DNA from: Pseudomonadota bacterium
GTDB taxonomy: Bacteria > Bdellovibrionota > Bacteriovoracia > Bacteriovoracales > Bacteriovoracaceae
NCBI GenBank assembly: GCA_023432655.1
Contig: JAEYUK010000343.1
Span: 1-5,639 of the forward strand
DNA: 5,639 nt
Reading direction: 5' to 3'
Made by a program: the position numbers and the translations under genes. The notes below the pieces were generated by a model. That model was not told the origin of the DNA. It ran no database searches and worked only from the letters and a program-made list of their open reading frames with translations. Shown one piece after another: positions 1 through 5,639 of this stretch (position 1 is its first letter; every line of letters starts with the position of its first letter).

Positions 1-816
1 GTCTTTTGGAAGTGTTTCATACAAGGAATCAAATGAACCCAGATCACTCCAGCCAATATCGGCGGGAACGACGTTATCGAGTTTTGATTTTTCCATGACA
101 GCATAATCAATACTTTCTGAGCGAATGGCCTTCATATCATCCATTTGAAGACGAATCCCTTGCTCACGTCGTGCTTGTTTAAAGGTCTTTAAGCTTTGCT
201 CATAAATTTCTGGTTCAAATTTTTTAAGTTCTTCGAGGTAAACTTTTGCTTTAAAGCAGAACATACCGCTGTTCCAATAATAGTTACCGGATTTTAAATA
301 GCTCTCGGCGGTAGCGAGATCCGGCTTCTCTTTAAAAGACTTAACTTCGATGCCATCGGCTTCAATATAGCCATAACCAGTTTCCGCGTGATTTGGTTTA
401 ATTCCAAATGTCACAAGACGGTTTTGGCCTGCAAGTTCTTGGGCTTTTCTAATGGCCTCTTCATAAGCTTCTTGCTTTTCAATCAAATGATCGGAAGGAA
501 CGATGAGTAGGATCTCTTCCGGATCAGCTGCCAGCGCTGCCATGGCAATCGCTGGAGCAGTATTGCGGCCAATCGGTTCTAGAATGAAAGTGCTCTTGGT
601 TGGTAACTTTAGCTCATCTAGTTGATCAAGACCCATGAAATACTGTTCTTGATTAATGACAACGCAAAAAGAGTCAGCAACCTGGTGGTTTCTTTTTACG
701 GTTTTTTGAAAAAGAGATTCATCTTGAAAGAGTTTAACAAATTGCTTTGGGTAAAGAGTTCTGGAAACTGGCCATAATCTGGTACCCGATCCGCCACAGA
801 GGATAACAATTTGCAT
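1..816 (-). CDS. manC: Mannose-1-phosphate guanylyltransferase, N-terminal 272 residues (C-terminus beyond the window)
   Basis: By family, this cytoplasmic enzyme makes GDP-mannose from mannose-1-phosphate and GTP, the activated sugar for polysaccharide, LPS or glycan synthesis. The sequence shows the nucleotidyltransferase signature GGSGTRLWPVSR at residues 8-19, followed by YPKQF (22-26). It also has EPIGRNTAPAIA (80-91), VPSDHLI (106-112), ETGYGYIEA (145-153), FKEKP (161-165), YYWNSGMF (179-186) and GWSDLGSF (255-262). All are typical of the ManC/AlgA family rather than RmlA or GalU. The ATG at 816 is preceded by a strong TAGGAG, and the signature loop begins seven residues in, as expected. 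The frame is open to position 1, so it cannot be seen whether the protein is the short form (about 350 residues) or the long bifunctional form with a phosphomannose isomerase domain (about 470). It is the second gene after mgtE, 14 bp downstream. Confidence 0.94.
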   Translation of the reverse strand, partial: MQIVILCGGSGTRLWPVSRTLYPKQFVKLFQDESLFQKTVKRNHQVADSFCVVINQEQYFMGLDQLDELKLPTKSTFILEPIGRNTAPAIAMAALAADPEEILLIVPSDHLIEKQEAYEEAIRKAQELAGQNRLVTFGIKPNHAETGYGYIEADGIEVKSFKEKPDLATAESYLKSGNYYWNSGMFCFKAKVYLEELKKFEPEIYEQSLKTFKQARREQGIRLQMDDMKAIRSESIDYAVMEKSKLDNVVPADIGWSDLGSFDSLYETLPKD

Positions 817-824
817 ATTCAATA

Positions 825-830
825 CTCCTA
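825..830 (-). promoter_or_regulatory. Ribosome binding site of manC
   Basis: On the minus strand this reads TAGGAG, with an 8-base spacer to the ATG at 816-814. It lies directly after the mgtE stop codon (TAA, 833-831), within the 14 bp between the genes. It is the clearest Shine-Dalgarno sequence in the window and fixes the manC start. With no room for a promoter or terminator in the gap, it supports one mgtE-manC transcript. Confidence 0.8.
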
Positions 831-2231
831 TTAAATTCCAAGAATGAGAGAAGCCGTCGTGAAATAGATCAAAAGACCAGTAATATCGACGATCGTTGTA
901 ATCGCGGGACTTGCCACCACGGCCGGGTCACCACCAAGTTTTCTAACAATTAAAGGCAGACCTGAACCAATAACAGCTGAGGTCATAACCTGAATGGAAA
1001 TCGCTAAAGCAATGACTCCTCCGATGTGCTCCATGGTAAAGCCTTTAGGCAAAAGAGCATGAAACGAAAGGAAAGCAATTTTAAAGTAGGTTAGAGTCGC
1101 CACACAGATAGAAAGCATGAAAGAGATTTTGATTTCTTTCCAAAGAATCTTCGTCCAATCACCATCTTCAATTTCACCAAGCGAGAGAGCGCGGATCACT
1201 ACCGTCGCTGCTTGGGAGCCGGTATTACCGCCGGTGGCCGCCATCATGGGCATATACATGGCGAGGATGAGAAAGCTTTCCAGCATCGATTGGTATTCAT
1301 TAATGATCATGCCGGATAAAATTCCGATCGCCGCAAGAGAGACTAACCATACCACACGTTTTTTAAAATGCTGGATGGCGGAAGTGGACATATAGTCCTC
1401 ATCATCCTCTGAGGGCATGATCCCCATGAACTTTTCTAAATCTTCTGTTTCTTCCCGGCGGATAATGTCGATGGCTTCTTCGTGAGAAACAATCCCCACT
1501 AACTGGTGAAGAGAGTTAAGTACCGGAAGGGCCACGAGGTCATACTTTTCAATTTTTTGAGCAACTGATTCGCGGTCCTCATTAACTTCCGCATGAACGT
1601 AGAATTCATTTAAGAGTTCAGTGACTTTCACTTTAGGGTCACTCATGACCAGATCTTTAAGAGTCACAAGACCTTTCATGACCATCGAGTGATCTACCAC
1701 ATAGATGTAATAGATCATGTCCTTTGAAGGCGCATCTTTTCGGATTTTAGCGAGGGACTCCGAAGCCGTCATATCGGCAAAGATCGTCGCAAAATCGGTA
1801 TTCATAATACCACCCGCCGTTTCCGGAGGGTAAGCAGATAGAATGATAACGTCTTCTCTTACTCGCTTGTCGAGATAAGGAAGTAGTTCAATTTGTTCTT
1901 CCTTAGTCAGTTCCTGATACAAGTCAGCACGGATGTCGGAAAACATCTGACCAAAAATAAGCGCAAAGGTACGACGATCAAGAGCATGGAAAAGTTTTAG
2001 CTGGAGCTCTAAGGTAAAGTCAGAAAAAATTCGACCCTGATCTTCAATATCAAGTTGTTTAAGATAGTCGATAACCTCTTCCGTGGATTTTTCTTCCATG
2101 AATTCGGCAACGTCCATCGTAGGAAGTTCTTCGAACATCTCGACGAGTTCTTCCGTCTTTCCTTGTTCGGAAAGGTCCTGGAGAAGCTCTTGGTTCTCAG
2201 ATTCTAAAGTCTCTTCTTTTTCGTCGGTCAT
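831..2231 (-). CDS. mgtE: Magnesium transporter MgtE
   Basis: This is an inner-membrane Mg2+ channel/transporter of the MgtE family, which works as a homodimer gated by intracellular Mg2+. The 466-residue length fits the family. In order there is a cytoplasmic helical N domain (about 15-135), the conserved PPETAGGIMN (135-144), a CBS pair (about 144-200 and 205-262) and an acidic connecting segment (259-280) where the plug helix is expected. A membrane domain with about five helices then runs from about 290 to 466. Pore hallmarks are present: TGGNTGSQ (333-340), GLPLIVRKLGGDPAVVASP (424-442) and TTIVDITG (445-452). Asp449 matches the conserved Mg2+-coordinating aspartate of the pore. The ATG at 2231 has a modest GGAAAAG upstream, and the N domain begins at the expected distance. 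It is first of a leftward pair with manC. The upstream DNA is too short for an M-box Mg2+ riboswitch, so control probably acts on the protein. Confidence 0.96.
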   Translation of the reverse strand: MTDEKEETLESENQELLQDLSEQGKTEELVEMFEELPTMDVAEFMEEKSTEEVIDYLKQLDIEDQGRIFSDFTLELQLKLFHALDRRTFALIFGQMFSDIRADLYQELTKEEQIELLPYLDKRVREDVIILSAYPPETAGGIMNTDFATIFADMTASESLAKIRKDAPSKDMIYYIYVVDHSMVMKGLVTLKDLVMSDPKVKVTELLNEFYVHAEVNEDRESVAQKIEKYDLVALPVLNSLHQLVGIVSHEEAIDIIRREETEDLEKFMGIMPSEDDEDYMSTSAIQHFKKRVVWLVSLAAIGILSGMIINEYQSMLESFLILAMYMPMMAATGGNTGSQAATVVIRALSLGEIEDGDWTKILWKEIKISFMLSICVATLTYFKIAFLSFHALLPKGFTMEHIGGVIALAISIQVMTSAVIGSGLPLIVRKLGGDPAVVASPAITTIVDITGLLIYFTTASLILGI

Positions 2232-2400
2232 GCTTTTCCAAGATTACTACAATGCTAGTCATTACTATAAGTTAAAAGAACAACCCTTTGTTATTTTCCT
2301 AACCCCTAAAGACATCCTAAATTTTACTGACATTTATCAAGGATAGCCTAAACAGGACGATAAGTTGTTGTAAACTTTTAACTTGTGGACAAATACATAA
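2232..2400. promoter_or_regulatory. Divergent intergenic region between mgtE and the pseudo-receiver gene
   Basis: These 169 bp must hold the promoters of both divergent transcripts, since each gene's start codon borders the region. On the minus strand the best -10 candidate is TATAGT (2269-2264), five of six matches to the consensus, but without a convincing -35 at 17 bp. On the plus strand CTGACA (2327-2332) resembles a -35 but has no matching -10 at normal spacing, and GATAAG (2359-2364) is a possible -10 without a good -35. A short imperfect inverted repeat, AAGTT/AACTT (2362-2377), is too weak to call an operator. The region is AT-rich with no open frame of note. That it contains promoters is inferred from gene layout; the exact elements are not resolved. 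Confidence 0.5.
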
Positions 2401-4443
2401 ATGAACTCCGGTGGGATTCCAATAGTTAAATTTATGTTCGATCAGGAGATTAGCGTTTTTAACGAGACGCTAAGCATAAACCCTCCTTACGAAAGCCTCT
2501 CCATTCATCGTGCCGATGAATTATTGAGCTATCTCACAACTGTGCCATCGGTACTGATTATCGCTTATCTTAGAAACAAGGAGCATTTTGCTCAGATAGC
2601 GACTTTTATGAAGCTCGCTAAACAGATCCCGAAAACCTCTGTCTTTAAGATCGTGGTTTTTAATTTTAGTGGTGACAATACTTTCGCCAAGGCCGTCAGT
2701 AAGCTCGGTATTCAAGACCAGATCGAACCGAGAATTAATTCCAAAGGGCTTAAATTCAAAATTGATTTTTGGATGAAGGCCTTAAAGGCCCAGGAACGTG
2801 CTTTGCCTCAAAGTACGGGCGCGACTTGGTTAGAAGCACTGTCTTTGGAAGATGATATCTGGATTATAAAAAATGAGCAGGATTGTAAAAAAATCTTGAA
2901 TCGCTGGCTCATAAAATTGATTGGTCCAGGGCCTTTTGTGGCCCAGTGGAATGAAGTTAAAAGTAACCTCTGGCGATTTGATTTTAAGGAAAACGAAAAG
3001 GACATGTACGTTGGCGGAAATGGTGCCTGGTACTTTTCGGGAGAATCAAAACCAGAGTTCGTCTGGAAAGAGAACAGCTGGTTAATAGCCGGTGATAACT
3101 TTGAGCTCTTCTATAGGGATGAAGAAAAGACTTATTCTCGTCTTCAGTGCCGTAACAAGATTTTAAAAGTTTGTAAGAACTCTCTCTTTGCTCAATCCAA
3201 AGAGTCTATGATTTTAGAGCAGCTTGAAAAACAAGTGGTCTTTAAAATGGATGCGCAAAAACTCAGTGACCTGGAAGGAAAAGGTTCGACGAATCATTTA
3301 GAAGAGAATTTAGCTGGTTCCACTGAGAGTACGTCTGCGGGAACTAATTACTGGAAAAATAAAAATAGCTATCAGTCAGAAGAAGGGAAAGGAAACCTTT
3401 CGGGGCACATGGATCAGGGAGCTGATCCCATCGACGGCTTTTACCGGGGCCATGAGAAAGGTCCAGGTAAAAATAAAGAAGCTAAGGAAAGGGAGAGACA
3501 AGCTTTCGAGGAAGTGTCTCGAGAGAAGTCTCCGCAAGCGGACAGAGACCGTCCAGAGCCGATCGATGGCTTTTACCGAGGCCATGAGAAAGGTCCAGGT
3601 AAAAATAAAGAAGCTAAGGAAAGGGAGAGACAAGCTTTCGAGGAAGTATCTCGGGAGAAGGCTCCGCAAGAGGACAGAGACCGTCCAGATCCCATCGATA
3701 GCTTTTACCGAGGCCATGAGAAAGGTTCAGAGAAAAACAAAACAGAGAAAGCTCCACATGAAGCAAAAGAACGTCCAGATCCGATCGACGGCTTTTACCG
3801 GGGTCATGAGAAAGATCCGGATAAAGACAGAGACGTTAAAGAAACAAAAAGAAAAGTTTTCAATCAAGTAGCTCGTGAGAAGTCTTTAGAAAAAGCTGTA
3901 GAGGAAGAAGTAAGCGAAGAAGAAAAAGCTCTGCTTCATAAGCTCGCAAGGGTTCAACATGAAAGACAAGAGAAGGGGACTGATAAGCAACTTGAAAAAG
4001 CGGAAGCCATTTTACAGAAAAAGCTCCAAGAGATTCAATCCAAGCCTAAGTTAAAACTTGTCACCCCGCTTACTCCAGAGGAAAAAGACCTCGAAGAAAT
4101 TAGCCGGGACGCAAAGATTATCTCCCGCATATCTCGAAATAAAGAAAATATTAAGTGCGAACTAGATGATCTCTTTGACGATACGATCATAGTTCGGACC
4201 TCCAGTGTGGTGGGCCTAGAGGAAATTCTTAAAATAAACCTACTATTTAATGACTCTGTAAAAAATGTAGAAGTCTCGTTAGAAGGCAATGTTTTGTCAG
4301 TAGATGAGGATGGCGAGGGAATGAATTATGTAACCTGCCAGATCGATAAGAAGAACGTAAACGCAGTCAGTGACTTCATGAAACAATTTGAAAATCGTCA
4401 GAATAATATCAATCAGTTTTTTAAGCATGCCAAAGGCTTTTAG
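2401..4443 (+). CDS. Uncharacterised 680-residue protein: pseudo-receiver, Trp-rich module, tandem repeats, PilZ-like C-terminus
   Basis: I do not recognise a named family. Residues 7-131 alternate strands and helices like a response-regulator receiver: strands near IVKFMF, VLIIAYL and FKIVVFNF, and a final IEP where receivers have KP. The phosphoacceptor position is Ala55 or Tyr56, and the conserved Lys is Glu109, so phosphorylation is unlikely. Residues 142-240 are rich in tryptophan (154, 169, 183, 191, 210, 222, 227) and look like a small beta-rich module. Residues 260-495 are highly charged, poor in hydrophobics and carry four tandem repeats (343-495). A probable coiled coil follows (496-548). 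Residues 572-680 resemble a PilZ domain, including NYVTCQID (642-649), but lack the usual RxxxR and (D/N)xSxxG motifs. There is no signal peptide or membrane segment, so it is probably cytoplasmic. ATG 2401 follows an in-frame stop directly. Starting at Met12 (2434) would remove the first strand. The ribosome site is weak (TGGA, 2386-2389). The stop abuts the next gene's ATG. Coding status is certain; domain names are inferences. Confidence 0.9.
   Translation: MNSGGIPIVKFMFDQEISVFNETLSINPPYESLSIHRADELLSYLTTVPSVLIIAYLRNKEHFAQIATFMKLAKQIPKTSVFKIVVFNFSGDNTFAKAVSKLGIQDQIEPRINSKGLKFKIDFWMKALKAQERALPQSTGATWLEALSLEDDIWIIKNEQDCKKILNRWLIKLIGPGPFVAQWNEVKSNLWRFDFKENEKDMYVGGNGAWYFSGESKPEFVWKENSWLIAGDNFELFYRDEEKTYSRLQCRNKILKVCKNSLFAQSKESMILEQLEKQVVFKMDAQKLSDLEGKGSTNHLEENLAGSTESTSAGTNYWKNKNSYQSEEGKGNLSGHMDQGADPIDGFYRGHEKGPGKNKEAKERERQAFEEVSREKSPQADRDRPEPIDGFYRGHEKGPGKNKEAKERERQAFEEVSREKAPQEDRDRPDPIDSFYRGHEKGSEKNKTEKAPHEAKERPDPIDGFYRGHEKDPDKDRDVKETKRKVFNQVAREKSLEKAVEEEVSEEEKALLHKLARVQHERQEKGTDKQLEKAEAILQKKLQEIQSKPKLKLVTPLTPEEKDLEEISRDAKIISRISRNKENIKCELDDLFDDTIIVRTSSVVGLEEILKINLLFNDSVKNVEVSLEGNVLSVDEDGEGMNYVTCQIDKKNVNAVSDFMKQFENRQNNINQFFKHAKGF
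3427..3885 (+). repeat. In-frame tandem repeats, four units, PIDGFYRGHEK type
   Basis: Units run 3427-3558 (44 codons), 3559-3690 (44), 3691-3780 (30) and 3781-3885 (about 35, degenerate at its end). Each begins PID-G/S-FYRGHEK and continues into a Lys/Glu/Arg-rich tail with AFEEVSREK or a variant. Counted by eye, units 1 and 2 differ at 8 of 132 bases and share an identical 68-base stretch, which suggests recent duplication. Unit 3 lacks 14 internal codons, and unit 4 keeps the FYRGHEK head but has a diverged tail (VFNQVAREK). All length changes are multiples of three, so the host frame is kept. The encoded segment is hydrophilic and probably disordered, with a conserved aromatic head that could be a short binding motif. 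Confidence 0.95.
4432..4436 (+). promoter_or_regulatory. Probable ribosome binding site of the receiver-TPR gene, inside the upstream coding sequence
   Basis: AAAGG lies 7 bases before the ATG at 4444, within the last codons of the preceding gene. The stop TAG (4441-4443) and the ATG are directly adjacent. This layout favours translational coupling: ribosomes finishing the first gene can restart on the second. The site is only a partial Shine-Dalgarno match, so coupling may matter for its expression. Confidence 0.5.
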
Positions 4444-5639
4444 ATGTCGAATAAGTCCTTACTTAAACCTTACCTGGAATCAACTGAAGTACTGATAGTG
4501 GATAAAAATCCTAGTTCGAGGAATCGTCTTTTAAAAACTATGTACGACATTGGTAGTAAGAGACATCTTATTCATACCGTAGGAAGTCTGGCCGAAGCTC
4601 AAGAAATCATTGCCACCAAAAAAATCGGAATTGTACTTTCTGATTACTTTATTACCGGGGGCTCGGGGTTTGATCTATTTAAAATGTTAAGAGAGCGATC
4701 TCCTGACAGTAAGGAGCTGTGTTTAATCCTGGTCACTTCAAACATCTCTCAATCGGCGGTAGCGAAAGCAGCTGAGGAAGACGTGGATTCGTTTATCATT
4801 AAGCCCTATACCGTTCAAAGTATTCAAGAAAATCTCATAACCACTCTTACCAATAAAGTATTCCCTTCTGAGTATATTCAAACCATCGAAGAAGGCAAAA
4901 GTCTGATGAAAGAAGGGGATTATGATCAAGCAATTAGGGTTTTTACCAAGGCCATGGAGCTTAATTCAAAACCTTCTCTTGCTTTGTTTTATATCGGTCA
5001 ATGTGAATATTTAAAAATGCGAAGCCTTGAAGCCCAAACATCTTATAAGAAAGGTCTGGAGGTGAGTAACATTCATTATAAATGCTTAGTTGGCCTGTTT
5101 GATATCTTTATCCGCGAAGAAAAGTTCACTGAAGCCTATCAGGTGGTAAAAAAGATCGCTAAATACTTTCCGGCCAATCCGGATCGGTTGTCTCAGATTG
5201 TCCGCCTGGCAGTTAAGACCGCAAATTTTGATGATATGCAGATGTATTATGAAATCTTCACCACTCTTGATGAGCGCGGAATGGATCTTAAAAACTATAT
5301 CGGGGCGGGGATGTATATTGCAGGCAAGCACTCATTACTTGCTAACTCCAAAGAGAATGCTTTGAAGTACTTTGATAATGTGGCGGTATCTTGTCCCGAG
5401 TTTACGAAGTTTCCTCGGGCGATTATTTCACTCCTCGTACGGAACGGGATGATAGAAGAAGCGGAGAAATATCTGACTCGTTTTCCTGCGGAGAGTAGGT
5501 CTGATGCTGACTATTTAGTGAGTGATTTCCTGATTAGTAGCCGTAAAATGGAAGATCATAATTACATCGTGAAACTTGGCCTTGATCTTTATAACAAAAA
5601 GATCAGGGATCTGGCGTGCATGGAGGCGCTTCTTTTATC
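4444..5639 (+). CDS. Response regulator with receiver domain and TPR-type repeats (C-terminus beyond the window)
   Basis: The first 398 residues are visible, with no stop before the window ends. Residues 14-136 form a canonical receiver: VLIVD with Asp20 (one acidic-pocket residue), SDYF with phosphoacceptor Asp67, LVTS with Thr98, and IIKPY with Lys120-Pro121. All key residues are present, so phosphorylation by a histidine kinase is expected; none is encoded here. After a short linker come TPR-like helical pairs in 34-residue register: 144-177 (best match, with GDYDQAIRVFTKAMELN), 178-211, 212-245 and 246-279, then less regular units to the window end. No DNA-binding or enzymatic output domain is seen, so output is probably through protein contacts of the TPR array. 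The ATG at 4444 is supported by its fit to the receiver's first strand; the next Met (33) would delete Asp20. It directly follows the stop of the pseudo-receiver gene and is probably cotranscribed and coupled with it. The partner and process are unknown. Confidence 0.92.
   Translation, partial: MSNKSLLKPYLESTEVLIVDKNPSSRNRLLKTMYDIGSKRHLIHTVGSLAEAQEIIATKKIGIVLSDYFITGGSGFDLFKMLRERSPDSKELCLILVTSNISQSAVAKAAEEDVDSFIIKPYTVQSIQENLITTLTNKVFPSEYIQTIEEGKSLMKEGDYDQAIRVFTKAMELNSKPSLALFYIGQCEYLKMRSLEAQTSYKKGLEVSNIHYKCLVGLFDIFIREEKFTEAYQVVKKIAKYFPANPDRLSQIVRLAVKTANFDDMQMYYEIFTTLDERGMDLKNYIGAGMYIAGKHSLLANSKENALKYFDNVAVSCPEFTKFPRAIISLLVRNGMIEEAEKYLTRFPAESRSDADYLVSDFLISSRKMEDHNYIVKLGLDLYNKKIRDLACMEALLL

Noticed and set aside
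2083..2346. An 87-codon plus-strand open frame spanning the 5' end of mgtE and the intergenic region
   Set aside because: Most of it is antisense to the certain mgtE N domain, with Ser-rich composition typical of such shadows. It would also fill the divergent promoter region.
2362..2377. AAGTT/AACTT inverted repeat as an operator or terminator hairpin
   Set aside because: A 5-bp AT-rich stem with a 6-base loop is expected by chance in AT-rich intergenic DNA, and there is no T-run.
2232..2400. A Mg2+ riboswitch (M-box) upstream of mgtE
   Set aside because: The space shared by two divergent promoters is 169 bp in all, about the size of an M-box alone, and I see neither its conserved core nor a hairpin followed by a T-run before the mgtE start.
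3376..3717. A 113-codon antisense open frame across the same repeats, with hydrophobic repeated segments
   Set aside because: It is the mirror of the charged repeats: antisense of Lys/Glu codons gives Phe/Leu/Ser. I see no independent ribosome site or family match, so a membrane peptide is not supported.
3452..3871. A 139-codon open frame (plus strand, different frame) inside the repeat-bearing gene, encoding a very basic repetitive peptide
   Set aside because: It exists because the repeats are multiples of three bases and carry the same stop-free alternative frame. Its composition (Lys/Arg runs) is what a frame shift of a Lys/Glu-rich sequence gives, and the 680-residue frame clearly explains the region.
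3427..3885. CRISPR array or mobile-element repeats
   Set aside because: The repeats are contiguous, in frame and coding, with no unique spacers between them, no terminal inverted repeats and no transposase.

Overview
The window is about 5.6 kb of ordinary-looking bacterial chromosome, moderately AT-rich by eye. It holds four genes in two divergent pairs that share a 169 bp intergenic region (2232-2400). I see no RNA gene, insertion sequence, phage gene or CRISPR array. The mix of a degenerate receiver/PilZ-like protein with a receiver-TPR protein resembles what I know from predatory or free-living Bdellovibrionota (Bacteriovorax/Peredibacter-like). That taxonomic guess is inference with modest confidence, because no rRNA or other marker is present.

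Leftward pair (minus strand): an MgtE-type magnesium transporter (831-2231) is followed 14 bp later by a mannose-1-phosphate guanylyltransferase (816 down to position 1), which runs off the left edge. A clear Shine-Dalgarno sequence sits in that gap, so the two are almost certainly cotranscribed. Both are well-known families with their hallmark motifs intact.

Rightward pair (plus strand): the first gene (2401-4443) encodes a 680-residue protein that I cannot assign to a named family. Read in order it has a receiver-like N-terminal fold without the phosphoacceptor aspartate, a tryptophan-rich module, a long charged and probably disordered region with four tandem PIDGFYRGHEK-type repeats, a likely coiled coil, and a C-terminal region resembling a PilZ domain but without its c-di-GMP binding motifs. 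Its stop codon abuts the ATG of the second gene (4444 to beyond 5639), which encodes a canonical phosphorylatable receiver followed by TPR-type helical repeats. The two products are probably made together and may act in one signalling or scaffolding pathway.

The part most worth following up is this rightward pair: a pseudo-receiver/repeat/PilZ-like protein tightly coupled to a receiver-TPR partner. No nuclease, toxin, mobile-element or defence signature was recognised.
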